A DNA stretch of 64,000 bases, taken from positions 230,377 through 294,376 of the forward strand of contig WPDH01000062.1 in NCBI GenBank assembly GCA_019137255.1. The letters run 5' to 3'. The DNA comes from Corinectria fuckeliana (taxonomy: Eukaryota; Ascomycota; Sordariomycetes; Hypocreales; Nectriaceae). The notes beneath the pieces were generated by a model that searched no databases, was not told the DNA's origin, and saw nothing but the letters and a program-made list of their open reading frames with translations. Made by a program: the position numbers and the translations under genes. The first letter of the stretch is position 1. Each line of letters opens with the position of its first letter. Positions 22,879 to 32,707 of this stretch are shown one piece after another.

Positions 22879-25476
22879 CTTGATGGTGTTGAGAGAGGAA
22901 ACGCTGGGTTGAGCTGGAAAGATATTTGATTCAAGAACGGATCCAGGTGGATTTGGTAAGAGACTAGGTTAAGGCATGTAACAAATTACCGAAACGGTTG
23001 AACTGAGGGAGCAGGCACTGCGGTTAATATAAGTTCCATGAGGATACAGCCGACAGACCCCGGAGGGCGACCCGGCTGATCGAACCACACCGGGCGGCGC
23101 AGGGCGATGGATGATGAGGACCCGGGGAGAGAGAGTGTGGGGCGGGGTTGTGAGTGCGGCTAAGATTCAACCCCTTGTTGGAGCTTGACACCTTTGCCTT
23201 CCACACTTCCAAGATGCAGAGCACGGCACGCAAGCACGGGAACGGAGGAGGTGTGGGGAGCTCTCCGGATGTGGCACGATTTCGATGTTGGACTGTGGAG
23301 GCCCGGGTCGGGTGGACGTGGGAGTGGGGGTTACTCCTTTTGGGGGCAGGATTGCCATGGCGATTGGCTGGATACCTAGGATCTGACGGGCGGGCAGGCA
23401 GTTGGATGGACGGAATTCTCAGCGGGCTTAGGTACTTAGCCTACGTGCCTACTTCGTATTAGGTGCTTAGTACTAGTAGTACTAGTATTAAGGAAATTGA
23501 CTTGGGCCGTATCCATGCTCGTACTGCAAAAAGCAAGACAGACTCGCTACAGGAGGTGATTCTGACCTGGAAAATAAAAAGTGCCCACTGTTTTCGGTGG
23601 ACTCGGCTGGACTCGGCACCGGCACTTGAAAATCGACAGATACACGAGAAGAGAAACAGCATGACTATGTACATACAGCAGCGGGGCGCGCCTGCGCTGT
23701 GGCCTGCAGGCCTCGAGGTCTCACCACCATGACCTCACTTGAGGGAACCTCGCACCCTCGCAAGGGAAAGTGGGCAGTTCCTCCTTGCCCCAAACACTCG
23801 CAGTTACCGGCACAGCCAGAGTGGAAGTGATCGCAGGCGGTAGAGGCAAGGCCTGTTCCCCCGGACTTTAGTGGCGCCACCTGCCCACTCCCACTAGACC
23901 GGACACTTTCACACAACTGATTCCTCACTTCTCACCATCTGAATATCAATTACCAATTGCCACACACACACCACATGCACCCTGACGACAAACGCCCAAG
24001 TGCCTGTGTCCGCATGAATAATAGTACCTATCACACACGCTTACGGCGTCACTTTCCCTCCCTCTCTCGGCCACTTTCCGTGTCTTTCCCCGCGTTCTTC
24101 TGATCTAACCGGCATGTATGTACATACATACGAAGTATGTCCTCAGCCCATACAGCCACCAGGACGCTAGATATTTGTCGCTGTGGCTTTCCGGTGCACA
24201 TGCCTATGTACGTGATACATCTGGGCCGCAGAAAACATTCGACTTTCTGTTTGGAAAAAGAACCGACTGAGCCAACTGCATTTGCCATCCCTGCGTTGGA
24301 TCTCGATCTGGCGGCTTCGGCATCCGCCCTCAACGACTCACAAGGACCCTTCTAGCACCGTCTCACCTAAGATGGCTTTAGTCACCACCATGAGACGTCT
24401 TCCTTGGGTACATCTGCTCTTCGCTTGCCACGCACAAAGCAAAGAAATCCCCTCTTTTTGACTAGCAGCCAATCACCAGGGCATCACACTCACTAACCAG
24501 ACCGCTACCTATTCTGATCGCTGCCGCATGCTGCTCGATGTCACCCTCACTACGCCACCAATGCCGCTCATCACACATACACAATACAGATGATGTGCTA
24601 GTCTCGGTCTACTTCACGCTTATCGACGTAGATGCTAGCATATCTCTGAAAGTGCATCTGCTTCTCGTGACTGCTTTCCCAGACTGCCATCTCGACGTGT
24701 CAGGCTTCACCTTAGCCCTCGTATCTGTCCTGGTCCCCTTGCCTATATTCCATTCAAGATGTCCGTTCTCTGTTGCCCGAACTTGCCTCTTGGAAGTCAC
24801 GAGGACTGCCTCTGCCCTACGTTGCAATTTCTGATGAGGCCAACGCGGGGAACTCCGTTAACCCGGCCCGGATGTGTGCTGTAAAAATGATTCCCGGGCC
24901 AGCCTTACACGGCCCGGTTGGGCCTTCTGCCCCTCGACACCTCAAACATACCGTATAATTACATGCGGGCGTCAAGTCTGGACGAGGAGCATGCATGCAT
25001 GCATGTGTCTCAACTTGTCCCGGAAACAGGCCATACGGAGTAGACTACCTTCGAGTACTATGTAGTTGGCCGCTCAGCTAGTCGCGGAGCTAGAACCCCA
25101 CCGAGTCGCCGAATGAAGCCTTTTTCGATTGTCAGTCAAGGTGGTTCAGTGACTCTTCACTGGGCACCTTGAAACGGGGCGGGACGGTCCGCGCTGCCTA
25201 TCTAATTAATATATCTAATTAATGTGCGACCGTAGCAGCCCTTGTCGATGCTAATAAGCTAAGCAGTTTATGTTCACCCTCGCCGCGTGGTTGAATGTCT
25301 CCTAGCCCGCTTAACAGCTCTTCGTTGTATTTGCTTGAATACCTACATATACCCTGCAGTAATGCTATTCTGCGGCTCAGTAAAAACGAGAGCCCATTTC
25401 TTTCTCTGGTTCGCTCACGAGCCAGTGCGACTATCCGGCCTAACATATCGTTTGTTCACTTTAATCATAGCCAGCT
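22879..25476. other. Long gene-poor stretch
   Basis: About 2.6 kb without a gene I can support. It contains TAGGTACTTAG/TAGTACTAGTAGTACTAG motifs at about 23428-23490, a CATGTATGTACATACATACG palindrome near 24113, CATGCATGCATGCATG at about 24990-25005 and a tandem ATCTAATTAAT pair near 25199-25221. Several short open frames occur on both strands, but none carries splice signals or family resemblance. A non-coding RNA or a fast-evolving small gene could be hidden here. Confidence 0.4.
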
Positions 25477-26473
25477 ATGCTTGCTTGCCATTTAAGGGCA
25501 TCCCATATCCGACTGATTGAGGTAGCTATTGATGAGAAGAAACAACTTCATGCTAGCATTGGACATTCTTACCTCGATCCTGAGTACCCTATTCCCTACT
25601 CAACTCTCTCTTACCTCTGGGGAGACACCCCCGACACTGTGCCATTGCCTTGCAACGACAGGAACATTATGATCACAACGACACTTCGTGATGCATTGCG
25701 CCATATTACCATATTTAATCCTAATAGGCTACTCTGGGTTGATCAGATCTGTATCAATCGAAAGGACTTGTTCGAGTGATCAGAGCATGTTAAACTCATG
25801 AACACATATGAATCGTTCAGGAGATTCTACCAGCTCGCGAGGCCATCATGCTCTGTGGCGAACAGAGCACCGAGTGGAAAGTTCTGCAGGCCGCGGGACG
25901 GTGGTATCGCCACAAGGCGGTTGCTATGTCGCGTCGGCATCAACGCCGCGTCAATGTTGTCGACCGCACTGTCGTTATGAACGTGCCGTGGGTTTCTCGC
26001 ATGGGCTCCGAGTTTCTACCGGACCTCTTGGTCAAATGCCATGACGCATGTGTCGCGACCCTCAAATCCTATCCCACTGGCGAGGACGTCGAGCAAGCCT
26101 TCGCACTCATCGCAATGGCTGGGGAGCTCCTCAAAAGCATCTTAGGAAAGGAGACGAGTATCGAGACCTACACTGAAAATCATCTCAAGTGGGTGAAGGT
26201 GATTCTGATGACGCAGGACACGGAGAAGAATCGCGAAACTCGCGTATCAGCCGCACGAGTGCTCAAAAGTTCAGATTCGACAATGACTTTATGGGAAGAT
26301 TGCTCGAAGCCTACAGTGAGGCGCTTCTACATGACGACACAGGGCATATGGGCCTGGGTAATCACAACATGTAACAAGGCGATGTGATTGCTATCTTGTT
26401 CGGGCTGATGGTCCCTTGCGTGCTACGGCCCCGAGGCCAGAGTCCGGAGGTCGGTTATGAATTTATTGGGTGA
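25477..26473 (+). pseudogene. Broken heterokaryon-incompatibility (HET) domain gene
   Basis: Pieces of a HET-domain protein lie in order but in three frames. First, 25477-25779 has the HET opening: YSTLSYLWGD, then ITTTLRDALRH and LLWVDQICINRKD (the family reads W-VDA/Q-CINQ-D). A TGA at 25777 interrupts it, after which SEHVKLM continues the family pattern. Then 25829-26270, another frame, has REAIMLCGEQSTEWKVLQAA, as downstream of HET domains. Last, 26189-26473, a third frame, has GHMGLGNHNM, a TAA at 26372, then QGDVIAILFGLMVPCVLRP, the usual C-terminal block. Both stops are one C-to-T change from CGA and CAA. Part of the HET domain between 25800 and 25830 is missing. Intact HET proteins trigger cell death on fusion with unlike strains; this copy cannot make one. 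Confidence 0.85.
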
Positions 26474-26756
26474 GTCGAGACACGACGCAATACGTGTGAT
26501 TGAAGATGTTCTGGCGAACCCATTGTGTCGGCAGCGAAGCGTATTTCCATAGGATAATGGCAGGCGAGACCCGACAAGATCTGAAAGAAAAAAAGAATGA
26601 TAAGGACCGCGTGAATTCTGGGGTTCGACGACATTCATATACATACCTAGCGATTAGTCTCAAATGAGGGAGCAGATCCATATCCTGCTTTTGTTCTTGA
26701 CACTTTATCTAGATTTATTATATGCCGTTCCTCCACATGACGAGCCACGTACCAGA

Positions 26757-27884
26757 CTATTTCCGTGGTTTCTGTCTGGTTGGATTGTATGTCTCATCAC
26801 ATCTTCCGATACCACCAAGATATCCCACGCCCTCTACCACATCCTCTTCAGTCCCCTTAAACTCGGCCCGGAGCACGAAGCCTTCCCCGTTACTGTCGTC
26901 GTCTCGCTCCAGAATGACAGGATACTTGCGCAGCCAATCCTCCCAGCAATTGTCCCAATGATGATCTCGAGCGAACGCGTTAGCAACCAGACTTTCGTCG
27001 CAGTACATGACCCAGTAGTTAAAGAACATGGCAGTCAAGAATTCAGCGATGTCTTCGCTGGAGCCGATCGACCACTTCGCAGACCGACTCGTCTTGTGGG
27101 AGCGCCATATCTCCGCCCAGATGAGAAACCGAAGTATAAAGTCACCCAGGTTCCACGAGACCTTGGTCTCCTTTACTCCGGGCTTGATGTACAAATGGAC
27201 AGTCTTGATCTTTGATGCTGTTTTGTCCCCGAACATCAAATCGTGGAAGATTGGTCGAACTTTGATGACTTCGGCGAGCATATCCTCGTCACAGGTCTGA
27301 AACTCGCGACTCCTGCAGCATCTTACAAACTTCCAGAGGGCGGCCTTGATGGGTGGGGAGTCAACGAATGACTGGATAGCTTGGCGCTTGCGTGTCTTGG
27401 CTGAGAGAGTGCAAAGTTCCGGGAACAGCTTGTCCACCATTGCGTTCACAAACTCCATGTAGTAATCGCTGACAAGGAGATCGTGCACATTTCGTTCCTT
27501 GTCTACAAAACACCTGATGGGATTCTCAAAAACCGGGTTCTCCTTCAAGCAAAATTCATCGCCGCACCACTTTAGGCGTGGATCTGGACGGCCCTGGGAC
27601 ATCTGCTCTAGGAGTAGCTGACGATTGTTGAGCTGTCTGCGGCGGAGGGTGCGATGGGCTTGCGTGCTCAACGGCGTCGGACGAGGGTGGGTTGGCAGGC
27701 TAGGCGAGTAGTCGAGCGTTGGGGATAGAGATTCACCAAGGTCGAAAGAGACGTAAGTCTTTTTCCGCTTGGTAACAGCCTTCCTTGATGATTTCTTGCT
27801 GGCTATGGGGTGTGTCGCCGGTTCGGCTGATTTGTCCCCAGGAGGCCTTTTTGAGGGAACTTTCTTAGGTACTTCGTGTCTCAT
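26757..27884 (-). CDS. Hypothetical protein of 375 aa, orphan or lineage-restricted
   Basis: Single open frame on the minus strand; the ATG at 27884 is the first in frame (an upstream extension begins with GTG). I recognise no domain. Residues 1-90 are basic and disordered with a likely nuclear localisation signal (SSRKAVTKRKK). The remainder is rich in tryptophan, phenylalanine and cysteine and looks globular and helical (FVNAMVDKLFPEL, WKFVRCCRSREF, ILRFLIWAEIWRS, FFNYWVMYCDES). There is no signal peptide and no clear membrane segment. It lies beside the HET relic in the most accessory-looking part of the window, so it may be a fungal-specific gene of irregular distribution. An intact 375-codon frame argues that it is real. 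Confidence 0.6.
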   Translation of the reverse strand: MRHEVPKKVPSKRPPGDKSAEPATHPIASKKSSRKAVTKRKKTYVSFDLGESLSPTLDYSPSLPTHPRPTPLSTQAHRTLRRRQLNNRQLLLEQMSQGRPDPRLKWCGDEFCLKENPVFENPIRCFVDKERNVHDLLVSDYYMEFVNAMVDKLFPELCTLSAKTRKRQAIQSFVDSPPIKAALWKFVRCCRSREFQTCDEDMLAEVIKVRPIFHDLMFGDKTASKIKTVHLYIKPGVKETKVSWNLGDFILRFLIWAEIWRSHKTSRSAKWSIGSSEDIAEFLTAMFFNYWVMYCDESLVANAFARDHHWDNCWEDWLRKYPVILERDDDSNGEGFVLRAEFKGTEEDVVEGVGYLGGIGRCDETYNPTRQKPRK

Positions 27885-28348
27885 GGTGACGTTGGTAGCA
27901 AAAGCTGATCTGGATGCTGCTAAATATGACCACTTGAAAAGTAACACATCGCAATTAAGAGTGAGCCCTTATATGCATGTATTTTATACACGATGAGAGC
28001 GATCAATATGGCAACTTTATTGGCGTTGTTGCGTTGATCAGACAGAACAAAGAAACAGAAGAGAGAGTCTCGGGACAGCACATCGTGGTGATCCTCTGTG
28101 TTTCCAGGTTTGGACAAAGGCTTTGTAGTGTTCCAGAAAAAGAGGAGATCAGAGCAGACCAGAGGAGGAACCAAGAGTCCAGGTTAGCAAGGCTAGATAT
28201 ACTGATTACAGCGTTAGATTAATGACCACCGCTGGTCAAGCAGCCGCATTCTCAAACCGACGAGCCGTGGCAGAGAAGAGTCTTTGCAAGATCCGCCTAG
28301 AGCCATGTAGCTACGCACGGTAGGGCAGAAGTAGAACAGCAGAGAAAA
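27885..28348. other. Short intergenic region upstream of the orphan gene
   Basis: 464 bases containing the orphan gene's promoter and the 3' end of dim-5. Nothing else seen. Confidence 0.4.
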
Positions 28349-29501
28349 TTACCAGAGAAACTTCCTACACTTTTTGCTACCGCACAAACATCTCGTCATG
28401 TCGCCTACATCGCCCTCCGGCTCCTCGCCTTCATAGGCAACCCCAGCAACATAGTCAAAGGTCAGCTCCTGGCCTTTAGGGATGTCCTTGATGGCAAATA
28501 ACGCCAGGTCGTGGATGTGTTTGTCGGCGTGGTCGCCCACCCGGGCGAAGATACGCATGTTTGGGTCGCACGAATGGTTGATGAAACGAGTTGGCCCAGA
28601 CATAAACTCGCCGTCAACCTCCAGGGGAGGACCCTTCAGTCGGGGATCGAGCGAGTCAGGGTCGGTAAATTTGTCTAGAGCAAAGAGGTAGACGTCTTTT
28701 CTTTGCGTGATAGCCGAGGCGGAGCGGCGACGGTCCGCCTCTTCGGAGGTGATGATCTCGCCGAGATATCTGTCGACGAATTGGCCCTTCTTGATTGAGT
28801 CTGGGGATCGAACACCTAGTCCAAAGGAACAGAAACATCAGCCACTCTGTTACCAAATGAGAAACCCCGAAAAGCAGCGAGGGAAATAGACGTACCCCAT
28901 CCTCGATCAACTGTTCGAAAGATCTGAAGTCGTATAGTCCGGCCACGCTCGACAACGCGATTAGGGCAGTTGATGCTGCAGGCGCAGCCCGGGTGACACT
29001 CGTAGATGGGCACCTTGGAGTCATGGAAGCGAGAGCGTAGTAGACCGGCCTTGGAGCCGTGAGTATGATAGGCGTAGGCCTTTCTGGAGATACTGGGCCC
29101 GTCTAAATCCATTTCATTGGCATTGTCGTCGCTTTCGTCGTCTTCGAGGTCGGCGAGGCAGAGACAGCCGGTGTACTGGCAGTCCTCATCATGGCTGCAG
29201 GCACAGCCGCTGCGGAAACTAACCTCGGCAGGTTCAACGCCGTGGCCAAGAACATTGCTATCGATGAAGCGAAAGTCCCTGGGCAAAACCTGGGAGTCGA
29301 CCTCGTTGACGACGGTGATGGGGATGGACTTGTGAGTGGGAAAGGAGCGAATTTGGCACCAGTGGCAGCTGTATTGTTCGTCCTGTAGGCCCTATGGTGG
29401 GACAGAAATCAACATAAGGTCTCTCAGAGGATGGTCAGGAGCTGGCGTATTACCTTTCCCTTCCCATGATGGTAGAAGTGCTGTTCTGTGGCTTGCTCCA
29501 T
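28349..29501 (-). CDS. dim-5: Histone H3 lysine-9 methyltransferase, DIM-5/KMT1/SUV39 family
   Basis: Writes H3K9 methylation in constitutive heterochromatin; in N. crassa DIM-5 acts on RIP-mutated DNA and is required for DNA methylation. Minus strand exons 29501-29454, 29391-28896 and 28815-28349, 336 aa. Order: short N-terminus with CHWCQIRSF, pre-SET cysteine cluster (SGCACSHDEDC, CLC, CHPGCACSINCPNRVVERG), SET domain (RGWGVRSPDSIKKGQFVDRY; RFINHSCDPN near 261; ELTFDYV near 299-304) and post-SET CLCGSKKC near 324. All catalytic and zinc-binding elements are present. A phenylalanine sits in LTFDY, the position that in DIM-5 permits trimethylation. Chromodomain is absent, as in DIM-5 and unlike Clr4. 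The first exon is certain because its translation matches the DIM-5 N-terminus. Confidence 0.97.
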
Positions 29502-30975
29502 GATTATGGCTTTGCTGTGAGGTTTCGTTGATTGAGATGACGGGCTTAGGGACTTATTTACAGGGAGATGTTTAATCAACCTTACAAACGGATGAAACGA
29601 ATTTGGGTAACAGGCAGCTCCGCCGGATTTAAAATTGACAGGAGTGTTTTGGGGTTCGATTTTTGTCTTGCAACAGAATTAGCCTGACATGAGCTAACTA
29701 AACTGAGATGAACTGAGACGACGAGGGAGGTGATGTGAAGTGAAGTGAGACGCGACGCGGTGTAGGGATGTCGTATGTAGGTAAGTTAAGGTGAGAGGGC
29801 GGGGCAGTAGGGCAGTAGGGCACTTAGCCTATGTGGGCTTGTGGCTGATGCGCCTCACCCTGGTGAGCGTACACCTTGGTGAGTGTGCAGTGAGTGCAGA
29901 GCAGATGACGGTACGGCGAACATGGCTGAGAAGAATACATGACGCATCAATGATGATTGGGTGCGCTTCCTGCGTGTCTAATGTTCGTATGATGGAGTGA
30001 CAAACAACGGGGACCCTTGAGTCGGTTCCTTTGTAGCACCAACCACTCTCTCACCTTACCCATCCAACTCCAGGCCAGGAATAATGTCTACATGAATTGC
30101 TCTGTAACAAACTACTAGGTACAAAGCGAAGTGTACAATCTGTGAATGGCCCACTTACGAGTACTAATTAGTACTACTTACCTAGCTTAAGGGTCTAGGC
30201 CTAGATACTGTACGAAAATAACATCATTGTCTTCATTCGATGCCAACGAACAACCTACCCCACCTTGTCATCGTACTGTACCACAACCATCACGACCAAT
30301 GCCTCTTCTCCTGCAGCCCATAATCCTGACCCTCTGCTTCGCTACATACTTGACCTTGGCCAAGATTCTCCTTCTCCTCTTCCCCTCTCTCATCCCTAAC
30401 CTAGTACAAAGTACCGAGCAATTAGACGCTTCATAGCTCCGCACTGGCCAAAGGTTTAATGGTCTCGTTGCCTTTTCTGCCCCTCTCCCAAATGCAAGTC
30501 TGTTAGTCCCAATCCCAGTCGAGTGAGGAGTCACCCCTGTCGGCTTCTTGGTCCAGAACCACTGCCACTGATTCAGGTCAGGTACTTCGTGCGTCCAGTT
30601 GGCACCAATCTGTGACTTCCAGACTGAACCTCAACGCCTCCAACTCCCCTCTTCCCCTTCCCCTTCCCCTTCCCCTTCTCTTCCTTATTCATCATCACCT
30701 TTCTTTTTCTCCACCATCTACCTCAGCCTCCGCATTTGCATGTGCGTCTGCATCTCTTTCTCTGGTAAATAAATACACGTCCAGCTCTTTCTTGCGACTT
30801 CAAGTCAAGCAGCGACTCTTACGATTCCACTCCACCAACCTGGGCCAGCCATGGCCATAATCTAGACCCTGTTCGCTATCGTTTCCTCGTTGTCACCTTC
30901 GGCCATCTTAACCCGCTGCGCATCCTCGCCAGCGCTCGCCATATTCGTTTATCGGCCAATCGATTGCATTCCAAA
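29502..30975. promoter_or_regulatory. Divergent intergenic region between dim-5 and the UBTD-like gene
   Basis: About 1.5 kb separating two divergent genes, so it should carry both promoters. Repeated GAAGTGA/GAGATGA words lie near 29700-29760, TAGGTAC/GTACTAATTAGTAC motifs at about 30113-30195, and a CCCTTC/CCTTCC microsatellite at about 30650-30680. Short open frames are not convincing. Confidence 0.45.
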
Positions 30976-32032
30976 ATGGTGCGATTCAATCATTCCCCCG
31001 CCTCTCCTCTGCCTTCTCTCGCCTGCTAATAAGCAGGCATACAGGGCTGTTGCTTCTCTAGCTCCTCCGGGCCCAACTCGCCCTACCCAGGCGGCGCTCC
31101 AAACGCTTCCTCGCGCGCCATCAATCCTCCTCCGCTGTCCCTCCCCGAACCCGCCCACGGCGACCATCCCCGAGGCTCTCCCAGACGTCGCCGGCGAGAT
31201 CAGCGGCCCCTCGACCAGCACATCGACAAGCCTCTGCACCGCCACGAATGGTCCTCCCGCGATCGATCCTGGACCAAGCGCGGTCTCGCCACAGAACGCG
31301 CCGACTTCTTCGATACCAGAGTCACCGGTCGCCCTGAAATCTGGCAGACAATCCATGCCGCCCTCCAGGTCCTCTGGGACCCTGTCGACCAAGACGCCCA
31401 AGACGACGGTTCAAATGGCCTCGCCACCGCTCAGATGATCCTCTCCGCCGCAGAAATCTCCCTTCCGACCGGCAACCTTGTCAACGGCGTATACGACGCT
31501 TTCGGCAACTATTATCAGCTTCCCGAATGGGTCGTCTCAGACCCCCGGAACCTCGTCGAGGAGCCAGAATCCGGCGGCGTGAAGGGAGGCGTCTCCATCG
31601 GGGGCGACGACACCACCGCTGAGGACGACATGACCGACGATGAAGAGGACGACGAGATTGAGGGCAGGAAACGAGAAAAGGGCAAGCAAGTCATCGATGC
31701 GCGCGAGCTGGTTTCCCTACGAGCCAGGCTCAGCGAAAACGGCCGAGATATCAAGCTCAGCATTGGAGAATCGGAGACGGTGAAAACTGTTGCGAAAAAG
31801 ATTGCCCTGGAGGCCAATGTACGTCTTTTTCTTCCGGCCGTCCATGCCATTTACCATTTACATGCGCCCGATATTCCTTCAAAGATACCCAAGCTGACAT
31901 CTTCTCAAGCTCGCTTCCACAAAGAGGATTCGCATAGCGTACATGGGAAAGATGCTCAAGGAAAACTCGACCCTTGTCGCCCAGGGCTGGCAGACCGGCC
32001 ATGTCGTCAACGCCCTTGTCTTCAATCGCTAG
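30976..32032 (+). CDS. Ubiquitin domain-containing protein, UBTD1/UBTD2 (DC-UbP) family
   Basis: 299 aa. The first exon is just the ATG (30976-30978); a 66-nt intron with a TGCTAAT branch and ACAG acceptor follows, and exon 2 opens with GCCFSSSSGPNSPYPG. The protein therefore starts MGCCFSSSS, with a myristoylation-type glycine and palmitoylatable cysteines, suggesting membrane attachment. Exon 2 (31045-31818) carries the DC-UbP N-terminal domain (KRGLATERADFFDTRVTG, EIWQTIHAAL, TGNLVNGVYDAFGNYYQLPEW), an acidic linker, then the start of a ubiquitin-like domain. This is completed by exon 3 (31910-32032: RIRIAYMGKMLKENSTL). It ends HVVNALVFNR with no Gly-Gly, so it is not conjugated. Animal UBTD proteins bind E2 enzymes; role in fungi unknown. 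Confidence 0.92.
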
Positions 32033-32707
32033 TCTCTTCTCTTTTACACATATACCCGCGGGGAATCCCTGTCAAGGACGGGACCACTCTGATCGCGACC
32101 ACCCGCAAAGGACGGCCGCTTTCCCTTGTCGACTGCATTTACGACATCTACATACATCCACGCCAAACCCCCCCCCCCCCCCCCCCCCAACTATGGCATT
32201 TGCTTGGTCATGTCCGGATAATACCCCATTGCTTTTCTTGCCTGTCATAATTCATCATGTTTTTGCGGAGTTGATCGGGACCGGTATCAGCGCTGCTAGC
32301 TTTCTTACCATATATTCATCCCTCCCCCCAACGTATTAACTACGCAGAGAGATTGAGTTGGATAGCGTCACACCGGCACATGTACATGATCACTCATCGT
32401 ATATCTACTACCACGTCCATAGTCACGTCTTGTGGCCGGATATAATCATAGATTCAATCTTTTTGGGTCAATCTTCGTTGCTCACGACAACCAATTGTGC
32501 TTGAACAACTTGTCTGAATTCATCGTCTACCTAAGCCTGCTACATTTGATTCTACTAGGGGACCTTTCGCAGCCTTTTGGTGGGAAAACACCCATTAACA
32601 TGCTCCATCCCTGACTCCGCTCCAATCATCCTCATGACTCTTGCAGTGCACCAGCACGCCTTCTTTAAACGCTTCAGGTACCCATGTTCTCTAGGTGATC
32701 CCCGTAC
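32033..32707. other. Convergent 3' region with a poly-C run
   Basis: The 3' ends of the UBTD-like gene and SEC26. A run of 21 C at 32168-32188 is the notable feature; runs like this are prone to length errors in assemblies. No gene seen. Confidence 0.5.

Noticed and set aside
30890..31438. 182-codon open frame over the UBTD-like gene's first half
   Set aside because: Other frame of the same DNA; the UBTD frame carries the domain signatures and proper splice sites.
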